The notes beneath the pieces were generated by a model. The model worked only from the letters and a program-made list of their open reading frames with translations. It was not told the DNA's origin and made no database searches. A program made the position numbers and the translations under genes. A DNA stretch of 64,000 nt from the NCBI GenBank assembly GCA_002841625.1, contig PHAG01000008.1, positions 124,001 to 188,000 on the forward strand, read 5' to 3'. Of this stretch, positions 24,937 through 34,013 are shown one piece after another. Origin of the DNA: Firmicutes bacterium HGW-Firmicutes-1 (GTDB lineage Bacteria; Bacillota; Clostridia; Lachnospirales; Vallitaleaceae). Within the stretch, counting starts at the first letter, position 1; the number at the start of each line of letters is the position of its first letter.

Positions 24937-25932
24937 ATGAAGAAAATTATTAACCAACCAGACAATGTAGTTGATGAAATGTTAAAGGGGATTGTTGCTG
25001 CTCATCCAACATATGTAAAGAGAGTAGATGGTTTTGAGATACTTGTTAGAGCTAACAGTCCACAACCAAAGGTTGCATTAGTAAGTGGTGGTGGTAGCGG
25101 CCATGAACCTTCTCATGGGGGATTTGTTGGTAAGGGTATGTTAGATGGCGCTGTTGCGGGGGCAGTGTTTACCTCACCTACACCTGATCAAGTATTTGAA
25201 GCGGTAAAAGCAGTGAATGGTGGTAAAGGGGTTTTATTAGTTGTTAAGAATTATACTGGTGATATCATGAACTTTGAAATGGCAGCTGAAATGGCGGCTG
25301 AAGAAGGCATCCAAGTTGAACATGTTGTTGTAAATGATGACGTTGCAGTTGAAGATAGTACTTGGACAACAGGAAGAAGAGGTATCGCTGGAACAGTATT
25401 TGTACATAAAATAGCTGGTGCTAAGGCAGAAGCTGGTGGTGACTTACAAGAAGTGAAAAGAGTTGCTGAAAAAGTAATCAAAAATGTAAAATCCATGGGT
25501 ATGGCACTTACAACTTGTACAGTACCTGCAGCAGGAAAACCAAGCTTTGTACTTCCAGAAAATGAAGTGGAGATTGGTATGGGTATTCACGGCGAGCCAG
25601 GTACTCATAGAGAAGTTCTTAGATCTGCAGACGAAACAGTTGATCATTTATTGGAAAAAATATTTGCTGACATAAATCCTACATCAGGAGATGAAGTAGC
25701 AGTATTGGTAAATGGTCTTGGTGGAACACCTATCATGGAACTATACGTTGCGAATTTGAGAGTAGCAAACGTATTAGGTGATAAGGGTGTTAAGATTGCT
25801 AAAACTTATGTAGGAAATTACATGACATCTTTAGATATGGCTGGATTCTCAATTTCTATACTTAAATTAGATGCTGAGTTAAAAGAATTGTTATTTGCTG
25901 CAGCAGATACGCCAGCATTGGTACAAAACTAG
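24937..25932 (+). CDS. dhaK: Dihydroxyacetone kinase substrate-binding subunit DhaK
   Basis: A 331-residue subunit that binds dihydroxyacetone covalently. Motifs are SGGGSGHEPSHGGFVGKG (50-67, H56) and MGIHGEPGTHRE, with the hemiaminal-forming His at 218, the same number as in E. coli DhaK. GDIMNFEMAAEMA is the usual substrate-pocket segment. AGGAGG precedes ATG 24937. It has its own sigma-54 promoter, separated from dhaLM-HPr-EI by the repeat pair, and a terminator follows. Confidence 0.95.
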   Translation: MKKIINQPDNVVDEMLKGIVAAHPTYVKRVDGFEILVRANSPQPKVALVSGGGSGHEPSHGGFVGKGMLDGAVAGAVFTSPTPDQVFEAVKAVNGGKGVLLVVKNYTGDIMNFEMAAEMAAEEGIQVEHVVVNDDVAVEDSTWTTGRRGIAGTVFVHKIAGAKAEAGGDLQEVKRVAEKVIKNVKSMGMALTTCTVPAAGKPSFVLPENEVEIGMGIHGEPGTHREVLRSADETVDHLLEKIFADINPTSGDEVAVLVNGLGGTPIMELYVANLRVANVLGDKGVKIAKTYVGNYMTSLDMAGFSISILKLDAELKELLFAAADTPALVQN

Positions 25933-25965
25933 ATTAATTGTTGATAAATAAATATATAAATTTTG

Positions 25966-26001
25966 AAAGGGCGATTAAGAAGGTGTTAATCGCTCTTTTT
26001 C
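25966..26001. terminator. Bidirectional terminator between dhaK and the rsb operon
   Basis: AAAGGGCGATTAA and TTAATCGCTCTTTTT form a long stem between two convergent genes. Confidence 0.88.
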
Positions 26002-26011
26002 TATAAAATGC

Positions 26012-27181
26012 TTATTGTGATAACCGGATGAGCATCATTGCAACATCATCGGTAAAATCCGTATGATTTGCCTTATGAATCATGTGAAAAGCATAGAAAA
26101 TCTCTTCTAAAAATTCTTCCGGATTAGTTAAGAGGGCTTTTTTTAAGTATCCTGCCAGAGAGAACACTTTATTCCATCCGGTAAAATCCGTTCCTTCTCC
26201 GGAGCAAAACAGCCCGTCCGTATAAAGAAATATAAAATCGTTCTTTTTTAGCTGTATTTGTTCTGTCTCAAATTCAACGTCTTCCATCATTCCTATCAGA
26301 AAACCGTTTTGGTGAATTTCTTCAAACTGTTCTATTTCATTAACATAAATCATTGGATATGGCTGGCCGGCGTTTGCATAGTACAACATGTTGTTTTCTA
26401 TAATCCCTACAAACGCAGTAAAAACAACATAATGATCCTTACCTGCAAAATCAAAATACTGAAAGATGGAATTGTTCATATCCTCTAAGATTTCATGAGG
26501 CAAAATCCCCTTTTTTTCTATGCTTTTTCGATATAGAATTTTGATCATCGAAGAAGCCATTCCGGCAGCAATTCCATGTCCGGTTACATCTGCAACCATA
26601 AAATGAATTCTTCCATCACTTTCTACGCAATCGAAGAAATCCCCTCCTATTCCGAGGGAAGGATGATATTTTATAAACAAATCTACTCCCTTAAAACTAT
26701 TGGATTTTGGCAACATAATATTGGCAAAGGCATTGGCATTTTTCAATTCCTCATGAATATGTTTGTTCAGCTCAATAATAATTTGATTTTGTTCATACAT
26801 TATCAATGCATTTTTTGCTTTTAATGGCAGGATAATATTCATATCATTTGTTGAAAGAGGTTTTGTAAAATAATCCACTGCGCCTTTATTTAACGTGTCT
26901 TCTATGGACTTTATTTCTGTGATGGCGCTGTTTACGATAACCGGAATATCTTTGTGCTGCTCATTTTGTTTTAATCTGGTTAAGGTTTCATAACCGTCTA
27001 AGACCGGCATAATTAAATCCAAAATAATCAAATCCACTTGGACCAGCTCAACAATATCCAACACTTCTTGCCCATTGACTGCTTCTTCAAAAACAATATC
27101 CTCTAAGCTTTGTGCTAATATGTTCTTTATCAGCAATCGATTCATTGCCGCATCATCTGCTATCAGAATGCGATACTTCAT
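26012..27181 (-). CDS. Receiver-PP2C phosphatase (RsbU-like)
   Basis: A 389-residue protein. Start ATG 27181 has GGAGGG at about ten bases; an upstream extension lacks one. The receiver domain at 1-125 has phosphoacceptor D55 in LIILDLIMP and K in YFTKP. A helical linker follows, then a SpoIIE/RsbU-type Ser/Thr phosphatase with metal-binding motifs IGGDFFD, MVADVTGHGIAAGMA, LYTDGL and TDDVAMMLI, all intact. It likely dephosphorylates the STAS protein encoded next to it when the receiver is phosphorylated, releasing a sigma factor or other target. Last gene of the minus-strand operon starting at 29877. Confidence 0.92.
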   Translation of the reverse strand: MKYRILIADDAAMNRLLIKNILAQSLEDIVFEEAVNGQEVLDIVELVQVDLIILDLIMPVLDGYETLTRLKQNEQHKDIPVIVNSAITEIKSIEDTLNKGAVDYFTKPLSTNDMNIILPLKAKNALIMYEQNQIIIELNKHIHEELKNANAFANIMLPKSNSFKGVDLFIKYHPSLGIGGDFFDCVESDGRIHFMVADVTGHGIAAGMASSMIKILYRKSIEKKGILPHEILEDMNNSIFQYFDFAGKDHYVVFTAFVGIIENNMLYYANAGQPYPMIYVNEIEQFEEIHQNGFLIGMMEDVEFETEQIQLKKNDFIFLYTDGLFCSGEGTDFTGWNKVFSLAGYLKKALLTNPEEFLEEIFYAFHMIHKANHTDFTDDVAMMLIRLSQ

Positions 27182-27296
27182 GTTACTTTTCCCTCCGGTT
27201 GCTACTGCGTGATTTTGCTTTTTATAAAGTGCCAGCTTTCTGTTACACTTATTTAGCATTGCCATTTCTTAGGTTTTATCTTTTGCACTCTTTATA

Positions 27297-27602
27297 TCAG
27301 CTTTGCATATCAAAAAACTTGTCAAGCTTCATCAGCTTGAATAAGCATTGAACATCTTCGTTGGCGCCTGCCACACAAAAGTTTTTTTCTATTGCTTTCA
27401 TTTTTTTGTACATACCGATTACAAAGGTCACTCCGGCAGAATCGATATTATTTGTTAGGGCCAGATTTAAAATACATTCATCATATGCCCCAGGTTCAGG
27501 TAGTAATTCCTCCAGATTCTGATTGTACTGAGGGATTTTATTCGCTGTTAATCCTTCTGAAATTGTAAAAATAACTCTTTTTCCTTCTATTGTTTTTTTC
27601 AT
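27297..27602 (-). CDS. STAS-domain anti-sigma factor antagonist (RsbV-like)
   Basis: A 101-residue STAS protein with the phosphorylation-site motif NNIDSAGVTFVIG (S55). It would bind the RsbW-like kinase when unphosphorylated. GGAGGAATAACAAA precedes ATG 27602. It lies 4 bp after the RsbW-like gene, as in rsbVW pairs, although in the reverse gene order. No sigma-B-like factor is encoded here, so the output is unknown. Confidence 0.85.
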   Translation of the reverse strand: MKKTIEGKRVIFTISEGLTANKIPQYNQNLEELLPEPGAYDECILNLALTNNIDSAGVTFVIGMYKKMKAIEKNFCVAGANEDVQCLFKLMKLDKFFDMQS

Positions 27603-27606
27603 TTTG

Positions 27607-28020
27607 TTATTCCTCCTGACTTAAGTCTAGTACAACCTTAACCTGATTGCCTGATACACTGACGCTTAATGCCATTTCCATAAGTAATTGATATCCCCTG
27701 TTTCTGTCTCTTAGAATTGTATCCACATCTTCAGAATCAAATACCTGATTTGGTAAAATGATTCCTTCGCCTTCGTCAGTTACTTCCAGTATCAGATAAG
27801 GGGATTCTTTTATGATACGGCACAGGACCTTTTTACCAGGAGCAAATTTATTGCCATGTTCTACTGCATTATTCATAATTTCTCTCAGCAAAAAATTGAT
27901 TTTAAATACTATTTTTTTGTCCAGCAATGACCATTGTGCCGTTAATAATTGAAGTATTTCTTCAACAGCTTCATGGACTGCCTGAAAAGAAGATTCAATA
28001 TTCTTCTCATATACAATCAT
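27607..28020 (-). CDS. RsbW-like serine kinase/ATPase
   Basis: A 137-residue GHKL ATPase of the RsbW/SpoIIAB type. Start ATG 28020 has GAGG at eight bases; the GTG at 28029 overlaps that site. N box LLREIMNNAVEHGN and G1 motif TDEGEGI are clear, and GYQLLMEMA replaces the usual GLGLxLI stretch. It would phosphorylate the STAS partner next door and hold a target protein. It lies between the antiporter and the STAS gene. Confidence 0.85.
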   Translation of the reverse strand: MIVYEKNIESSFQAVHEAVEEILQLLTAQWSLLDKKIVFKINFLLREIMNNAVEHGNKFAPGKKVLCRIIKESPYLILEVTDEGEGIILPNQVFDSEDVDTILRDRNRGYQLLMEMALSVSVSGNQVKVVLDLSQEE

Positions 28021-28038
28021 TCTGATCACCTCGTTGAA

Positions 28039-29877
28039 TTATTTTAACAGGTAAAAGACAGCGGCAGTAATAATAGTTGGCAAGAGTGCGTACTTTAATA
28101 AAAGACCTGACGAAATACCATTGTCGAAATATTTTTTTAAAATCGATTGTCCAACTGGATTCGGTGCATTGGCGATTAATGTCAATCCCCCGCCTGTAAT
28201 CGCACCTGTAACAATTGCATATTTGAGTTCATCCGGAAAATCCGTGACCAATGTGCTTAAATAGGTTATTGCTGCATTGTCATTGAAAGCCGTCAGAACA
28301 ATTGCTGTCAAATTCAACCCCAGTTCCGGCAGACTTCCCAATAATGGTGCAATCCACCATCCTTGAAGCGTACCATGAATCATTAAACCTGCAAGGAAAA
28401 AAGCAACCAATAGAGGTGGTTTCAAATCTAAACGGTTTTGGTAAAAAGAAGTCACCTGATAAAACCCTAAAAAGAATAGAAATCCTGCCAAAAATAAAAC
28501 TGGTTCATGAGCATTCACTACTGTCCATATCAAAAAGACCAAATGAACGATGATTATCCAAGACGGCACAAAATCTTCCCGTTGGTCCCAGTTAGGATCC
28601 ATATAGAGCGGTCTTTTGTGTTCCGGCAAAAGCCCTGGAATTGTTCTGCACATTTGCTCGTATTTAATCCCGTTAAATTTTTCATCAATTGCATTTTCAA
28701 TATCATAGAGCTCACATTCTTCGGGGGTAAGCTTTTCTTTTGCCAACTCTTTAATATTCTCTTGAAGAATCACACTATATGCATCCAGCTCACTGGAAAA
28801 AGAAACCCTTTTATCTACAATTTGTTCAAACTGTTCAAAGCTTTCTTCAAGTTCTTTTTTACTGATAAACAGTTTTTGAATATATCTTTTATACAAATAA
28901 TTATCATATGCACTTTTTAGTTGCTTCAAATCATTTTTTAATAATAGATAATAAGTTGTCGTGGAAAAAACAATTGCAAGTACTGCCTTCCATCCAAAGT
29001 TCATCACCATAAAGGCCATATCCCAATTCCATACTTCAGCCACCATCAAAATAGGCGGTGCTGCAAAGTTGGTTAATACCCCGCCAATTGATACGTTGAC
29101 AAAGAGCAGTGCAAGTGTCACATATTTCAATTTATTGGAAGGATTTAAACTGTAAAATTTATCTGCTAGCAAAAAAGCTCCGATTGTCATTGCCGCCGGT
29201 TCTGTAATGAAAGAACCTAGCAATGGAGCTAGAATCAGAATTGTCAGCCACCAAGCTTCTAACGTGTTTCCAAATAGCTTTACCACTCTGCTCAATAGGA
29301 TTTCAAAGAACTTAATGACTGGCCTGCTTGAAGCTATATTCATCACGACAATAACAAACAAAGGCTCAGAATAATGTAGTGAATTCACATAATGTACAAA
29401 AGTGCCCCAATCATAGTAAAAAGCAATAGCACCAGCCAGTATAACAGACCAGAATCCAAAAACAACTTCAACTTCTCCCAAAAGATGCAATAAACTTGCA
29501 GGAATGGAATGAGAATTCTTTTCTTTTAATCCCTGCTTAATCAGCGATTGATAGTGAACTTCTAAATGATGGGCTTTTTTTTGAAAGAGACTGGTCAGCA
29601 TTGTATGCAGAATAGCCATAAAAAATATCAGTGTTGCAAGAACATTAAAAGGTTCTTCTTTTACACGATGTTTTATGATCTGGGAATACTGTTTTAGATG
29701 TTTATCGGCATAGGATTCCTGAGATTTGGGAAATGTATTGATTTCTGGGCTTTCATGAGAGGTAGAATTTATCGTGGTCTCCTTTTCCTGGCCATAAACG
29801 GTTAATGATATAAATCCAATGATTAAGAAACACAGAAAAAGCAAAACTCTTAATTTTTGACTGATGTACTTTGACAT
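28039..29877 (-). CDS. Putative Na+/H+ antiporter (PF07399-like)
   Basis: A 612-residue membrane protein. Start ATG 29877 has GGGAG at seven bases. A signal-like first helix and an outside stretch (25-75) precede about eleven helices. A long cytoplasmic loop (about 320-430) rich in charged residues contains LYMDPNWDQREDFVPSW. The last third has TAFNDNAAITYLSTLV and GAITGGGLTLIANAPNP, which recall the ion-site segments of the ArsB/NhaD superfamily and the putative Na+/H+ antiporter family. First gene of an operon with three Rsb-type regulators, an uncommon pairing that suggests control of the transporter or a shared salt-stress response. Confidence 0.8.
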   Translation of the reverse strand: MSKYISQKLRVLLFLCFLIIGFISLTVYGQEKETTINSTSHESPEINTFPKSQESYADKHLKQYSQIIKHRVKEEPFNVLATLIFFMAILHTMLTSLFQKKAHHLEVHYQSLIKQGLKEKNSHSIPASLLHLLGEVEVVFGFWSVILAGAIAFYYDWGTFVHYVNSLHYSEPLFVIVVMNIASSRPVIKFFEILLSRVVKLFGNTLEAWWLTILILAPLLGSFITEPAAMTIGAFLLADKFYSLNPSNKLKYVTLALLFVNVSIGGVLTNFAAPPILMVAEVWNWDMAFMVMNFGWKAVLAIVFSTTTYYLLLKNDLKQLKSAYDNYLYKRYIQKLFISKKELEESFEQFEQIVDKRVSFSSELDAYSVILQENIKELAKEKLTPEECELYDIENAIDEKFNGIKYEQMCRTIPGLLPEHKRPLYMDPNWDQREDFVPSWIIIVHLVFLIWTVVNAHEPVLFLAGFLFFLGFYQVTSFYQNRLDLKPPLLVAFFLAGLMIHGTLQGWWIAPLLGSLPELGLNLTAIVLTAFNDNAAITYLSTLVTDFPDELKYAIVTGAITGGGLTLIANAPNPVGQSILKKYFDNGISSGLLLKYALLPTIITAAVFYLLK

Positions 29878-30012
29878 ATATTCGCTCCCTTTTATCTGAA
29901 TTTCAATCTCTTTTCCAAATTCCTTATCCCCGGACCTTGCTCTCAAATGCTAAAAATCATTTCTTTTATTGTACCATTTACTTTGAGAATTTTCCATGAT
30001 ATCTTTGTGTTT

Positions 30013-30041
30013 TTGAAATTTTCTGTTTCCGTTTCATAACA
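30013..30041 (+). promoter_or_regulatory. Possible promoter of a leader RNA upstream of the FAD dehydrogenase
   Basis: TTGAAA (30013-30018), a 16-17 bp spacer and CATAAC/ATAACA, a weak -10. A plus-strand hairpin terminator follows within about 100 bases, and no plus-strand gene lies between. Confidence 0.3.
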
Positions 30042-30077
30042 AGAGTAATACAGTGGGGGAGTTATCATAGAAGGGTT

Positions 30078-30146
30078 AAAATCGTAGGATTCATAAAACC
30101 TTTACCATAGGAACAGACAATTTGAATTCGCCTTACGATTTTTTTG
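30078..30146 (+). terminator. Terminator or attenuator in the leader of the FAD dehydrogenase gene
   Basis: AAATCGTAGG (30078-30087) pairs with CCTTACGATTT (30131-30141) with a one-base bulge, followed by seven T. The 43-nt loop is long enough to hold alternative structure. It lies 70 bp before ATG 30215 and downstream of a divergent operon, so it cannot be terminating a preceding plus-strand gene. An attenuator or small RNA is more likely. Confidence 0.55.
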
Positions 30147-30214
30147 TATATTTTTGACTGAATATTTGATATAATAATTTGTCAGTGAAATTTTAAAGAA
30201 ATTGAGGTGTTTTT

Positions 30215-31579
30215 ATGTATGATTTAATTATAGTAGGAGCAGGTGCCGCAGGTGTATTTTGCGCTTATGAACTTGTTAAAGAGGGTGTTGATAAAAAAGT
30301 TTTAATGATAGAAAAAGGTTTTCCTCTTCACAAAAGAAAATGTCCTAAAAATATATCATCCAATGTTAAGGAATGTAATTGTAAGTCTTGTAGCATTATG
30401 GAGGGTTTTTATGGTGCAGGTGGGTTTTCAGATGGGAAATATAATATAACGAATAATTTTGGTGGGGAATTATTTAGATTTATTGGTAGTGAGAAAGCGA
30501 TAGATTTAATGTGGGAAGTAGATGATATTAATCTGAAAATGGGTGGTGCTGAAGCTAAGCTTTATTCTACAGCAAATAGTGATCTTAAGACAAAAGCCCT
30601 AAGACACGACCTTCATTTATTAGATGCTCAAGTGAGACATCTTGGAACAGATAGAAATCTTGTTATAGCAGAGAATATGTACAATTATATCAAAGATAAG
30701 ATTGATATTCAATTTGAAACAGAGGTTCTAAATGTCGAAAAGATAAATGATGAGTTTATTGTTGAAACAAAGGATGAGACCTATAAGAGCAAACACTTAG
30801 TTGTAGCAACGGGTAGAACTGGTTCTAAATGGATTGGTAAGGTTTGTGAAAAATTCAATATTAAGACTGAAAATAATAGAGTAGACATTGGAGTTAGAGT
30901 TGAGATTCCTGCTTTGGTATTTAAACATATTACAGATGATGTTTATGAAAGTAAAATTGTATATAAGACTAAAAAATACAATGATGTCGTTAGAACCTTT
31001 TGTATGAACCCATATGGTAAGGTAGTAACTGAAAATTATGGAGATATTGTAACGGTTAACGGGCATAGTTATTCAAATGAAGCCTTACACACTGAAAATA
31101 CTAACTTTGCGTTACTTGTTTCCAACCGTTTTACTGAGCCCTTTAAAAACAGTAATGAATATGGAGAGTCAATTGCAAGACTAAGTAATATGTTAGGTGG
31201 AGGCGTTTTAATGCAACGCTTCGGGGATTTGGTAAAAGGAAGAAGAAGCAGTGATAGAAGAATGCTTAAGTCTTTCTTAAAACCGACGTTAAATGCAACT
31301 CCGGGAGATTTGAGTCTTGTACTACCTAAAAGACAGCTAGATGACATTGTGGAAATGATTTATGCTTTGGATAAAATAGCACCAGGTACAGCAAATGAAG
31401 ATACTCTTTTATATGGTGTTGAAGTTAAGTTTTACAATTCAAATGTTGAAGTAGATGAGAATCTAGAGACAAGTGTTAAAGGTTTGTATGTATTAGGGGA
31501 TTGTTCGGGGGTTACTCACTCACTATCTCAAGCTGCGGCAAGTGGTATACATGTTGCAAGAATAGTTAGCAAACTATAA
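30215..31579 (+). CDS. FAD-dependent dehydrogenase (COG2509-type)
   Basis: A 454-residue flavoprotein. The dinucleotide-binding motif VGAGAAGVFCAYEL is at 8-21, then a Cys cluster CPKNISSNVKECNCKSCS with the FYGAGGFSDGK segment, a second ATGRTG motif near 200, and the C-terminal FAD motif YVLGDCSGVTHSLSQAAASG. This matches the uncharacterised FAD-dependent dehydrogenase group common in Clostridia and other anaerobes. The four Cys (CX9CXCXXC) could hold a metal or Fe-S cluster. Substrate unknown. Monocistronic, with a possible attenuator upstream. Confidence 0.88.
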   Translation: MYDLIIVGAGAAGVFCAYELVKEGVDKKVLMIEKGFPLHKRKCPKNISSNVKECNCKSCSIMEGFYGAGGFSDGKYNITNNFGGELFRFIGSEKAIDLMWEVDDINLKMGGAEAKLYSTANSDLKTKALRHDLHLLDAQVRHLGTDRNLVIAENMYNYIKDKIDIQFETEVLNVEKINDEFIVETKDETYKSKHLVVATGRTGSKWIGKVCEKFNIKTENNRVDIGVRVEIPALVFKHITDDVYESKIVYKTKKYNDVVRTFCMNPYGKVVTENYGDIVTVNGHSYSNEALHTENTNFALLVSNRFTEPFKNSNEYGESIARLSNMLGGGVLMQRFGDLVKGRRSSDRRMLKSFLKPTLNATPGDLSLVLPKRQLDDIVEMIYALDKIAPGTANEDTLLYGVEVKFYNSNVEVDENLETSVKGLYVLGDCSGVTHSLSQAAASGIHVARIVSKL

Positions 31580-31677
31580 TATTTATCAATAAATTTGCCT
31601 TCAGATGTTGACTCATCAGGAGGTTTTTTTATATACTAGATAGAGGTAGAGATAGAGAAGAAATGGGGGGAATCAAT

Positions 31678-33597
31678 ATGGAAAAAGAGCGGTTTTTTGA
31701 GCAGTTAAAAGATGTTCATAAAATTATTTTAACAGAACAACAATATGAGGGCGTTATTCATACGGAAGGTAGGAACCTGCTTCTGGCATGTCCAGGCTCT
31801 GGTAAAACTACTGTTATGGTTATTAAAACAGCATATTTAATTGATGTTATTGGAGTTTTGCCTAACCAAGTTTTATCATTAACATTTAGCAAAGCTGGAG
31901 CGAATGATATGCAAAAAAGATTTTGCAATCTATTTGGTAATAGATCAATCATGCCACAATTTTCCACAATACATGGTTTTTGCAATAAATTAATGAAAAC
32001 TTACTTTGCAAAAAAAGGAATTGTAAAAGAAAATATTGAAGGGAATAATAGCAGAAATGATTCAAAGAAAAAGTTCATTGCTTTGATTTATGAGAAGGTT
32101 TTTTATAAAAAACCTTCTGAGGAAATTGTTGAAGAAATCGCAAATGCAATTTCTATTATTAAGAATTCAATGTTTTCATGGGATAATTTTAACGAATATC
32201 AATTCAATATTAGATTCCTTAAAGATATATTTCGTCAGTATGAGCTTTATAAGGACAAGTACCATTATTATGACTTTGACGATATGCTTCTATTCGGCTA
32301 TCAGATACTTGTAAATGATCATCATTTATTAAACAAATTAAGAAAACAGTTTTTATATATTCAAGTAGATGAAGCACAAGACAACTCGAAAATTCAAAAT
32401 AAAATAATTAGTTTACTTGCTGCAGAAAAAAACAATCTCTTCATGGTGGCAGATGATGATCAAACCATATACGAATTTAGAGGTGCTGATCCAGAATGGA
32501 TACTAAGGTTCAGTGAGAACTATGTCGATTCAAGTATTCATCATATGGAGCAAAACTTTAGATCAAGTAAAAATATAGTCGATGTATCAAATCTATTCAT
32601 TCAAAATAATCTGAACAGATATTCTAAAAATTTAACAACTCAAAACACATCTCATAATCCAATTCAAATTGTAAAACTGAATCCATCTGAAGATCAATAT
32701 GAATATGCTATAAAGCTTATAAACGACAGAAATTTGTCTAACTATGCTTTTTTGTTCAGAAATAATCTTTCGGCCCTACTTCTAGCATACAGGCTACAAG
32801 AGGCTGGCTTAAAATTTTTTATTAAGAACTATAATGAAACTTTTTTCAATCATTGGATTGTTAATGACATCGCAGCTTTTTTATTGTTTTCCATAACAGG
32901 CAGAACTGAATATTTTGAAAGAATTTACTACAAAAATTTTGCGTATATTTCTAAAAACGAATTTGAATTAGGTAAAATGGGGGTAACAAAAAGGCACTCC
33001 ATTATTGATGCAATTTATCATAATTGTCAGAGGAATGGCTGTCAAAAACAGAAGCTATTATACCTTAAAAGACAGTTGAAAATACTTGGAAAAAATAAAA
33101 CCCATCAAGCATTACTAATTATTAGAAAGGAATTGGGATATGAGCGGTGGATGAAAAGCATGATAGATGGTCAAGCAATTTCGACGGAGGGAGTTAATCA
33201 TATATGGATGATATTAGATTACATAGCAAAGGAATCTAAGGACTTCTATGATTTTTTAAATCGATTGAATAGACTTCAGATTACATTAAAAGCTTCTTCT
33301 TCAAATAATAGCCTAAATGCGGTAGCTCTATTGACACTTCATGGATCCAAGGGACTGGAATTTGATACAGTATTTATGGTTGACCTAGATCAAGGAGTAA
33401 TTCCGTCTTTAGAGTCACTAGAAAATATAAAACAGTTTGAGGCTGAAAGACGATTATTTTATGTAGGAATGACAAGAGCGAAGTACAACCTTTTCTTATT
33501 GAGCACATCAAGTAAAAAAGAGAAAAGTTCCTTATTTATTAACGAAGTGGAAAAAATTCTAGGCATAATAAATAGTATGAAGGAAGAGAATAATTGA
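31678..33597 (+). CDS. UvrD/Rep-family ATP-dependent DNA helicase
   Basis: A 639-residue superfamily 1A helicase. Start ATG 31678 has GGGGG at seven bases. Motifs are Q motif LTEQQYEGV, Walker A ACPGSGKTT (37-45), Ia SLTFSKAGANDM, II VDEAQD (230-235), III VADDDQTIYEFRGADP, IV-like EQNFRSS, V LHGSKGLEF and VI RRLFYVGMTRA. It lacks the long C-terminal tail of UvrD/PcrA, so it is probably an accessory repair helicase. No partner nuclease is adjacent. Confidence 0.93.
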   Translation: MEKERFFEQLKDVHKIILTEQQYEGVIHTEGRNLLLACPGSGKTTVMVIKTAYLIDVIGVLPNQVLSLTFSKAGANDMQKRFCNLFGNRSIMPQFSTIHGFCNKLMKTYFAKKGIVKENIEGNNSRNDSKKKFIALIYEKVFYKKPSEEIVEEIANAISIIKNSMFSWDNFNEYQFNIRFLKDIFRQYELYKDKYHYYDFDDMLLFGYQILVNDHHLLNKLRKQFLYIQVDEAQDNSKIQNKIISLLAAEKNNLFMVADDDQTIYEFRGADPEWILRFSENYVDSSIHHMEQNFRSSKNIVDVSNLFIQNNLNRYSKNLTTQNTSHNPIQIVKLNPSEDQYEYAIKLINDRNLSNYAFLFRNNLSALLLAYRLQEAGLKFFIKNYNETFFNHWIVNDIAAFLLFSITGRTEYFERIYYKNFAYISKNEFELGKMGVTKRHSIIDAIYHNCQRNGCQKQKLLYLKRQLKILGKNKTHQALLIIRKELGYERWMKSMIDGQAISTEGVNHIWMILDYIAKESKDFYDFLNRLNRLQITLKASSSNNSLNAVALLTLHGSKGLEFDTVFMVDLDQGVIPSLESLENIKQFEAERRLFYVGMTRAKYNLFLLSTSSKKEKSSLFINEVEKILGIINSMKEENN

Positions 33598-33680
33598 CTA
33601 ATTAGCTTAGGAATTGTATAATTATGGTATTGATGTAGAGTGCTGAATGGTTATAATCTTAAAATAACCAAGTATTTAAA

Positions 33681-33712
33681 AGAAAAAAGGCCAATAGTAG
33701 TATCGGCCAAAA
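33681..33712 (-). terminator. Terminator of the 47-residue hydrophilic gene
   Basis: On the minus strand GGCCGAT and ATTGGCC pair around a 6-nt loop and are followed by TTTTTTC. Confidence 0.75.
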
Positions 33713-33718
33713 AATATA

Positions 33719-33862
33719 TTACTGATTCTTTTTTGGAAATTTTAAATGGGTAGAATCATTATCTTTATCAGGTGTTTCAAAGTCATCAGGATTTAGATTG
33801 GTGCTTCTAATAAAATCTGATTTAGTTGGGTTGTTTTTGGCGTTGTTTTTATCTTCTTTCAA
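33719..33862 (-). CDS. Small hydrophilic protein (47 aa, TTG start)
   Basis: An overlooked 47-residue gene. TTG 33862 has AAAGGATG seven bases upstream; the ATG at 33880 overlaps that site. The product is highly charged and Asn/Lys/Asp-rich (KEDKNNAKNNPTKSDF, NPDDFETPDKDND), with no Cys and no hydrophobic core, so it is probably unfolded alone. Composition resembles minor small spore proteins and the 62-residue protein at 41525, but I cannot place it in a family. Flanked by its own terminator. Confidence 0.55.
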   Translation of the reverse strand: MKEDKNNAKNNPTKSDFIRSTNLNPDDFETPDKDNDSTHLKFPKKNQ

Positions 33863-34013
33863 GTGAACACATCCTTTCATATTATATGATAGTATTATTA
33901 GCTAATTTGTTTAAAATATTAATTATTTTATTTGTTGTTGGTACTGGATATTTGCTATCGGCTTTTTTGAAGGCATGGTAGCACTAAAATAAAAGAATGA
34001 TGGAGGTATTAAG

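Noticed and set aside
28302-28920. Plus-strand frames inside the antiporter gene
   Set aside because: Antisense shadows without ribosome binding sites or domains.
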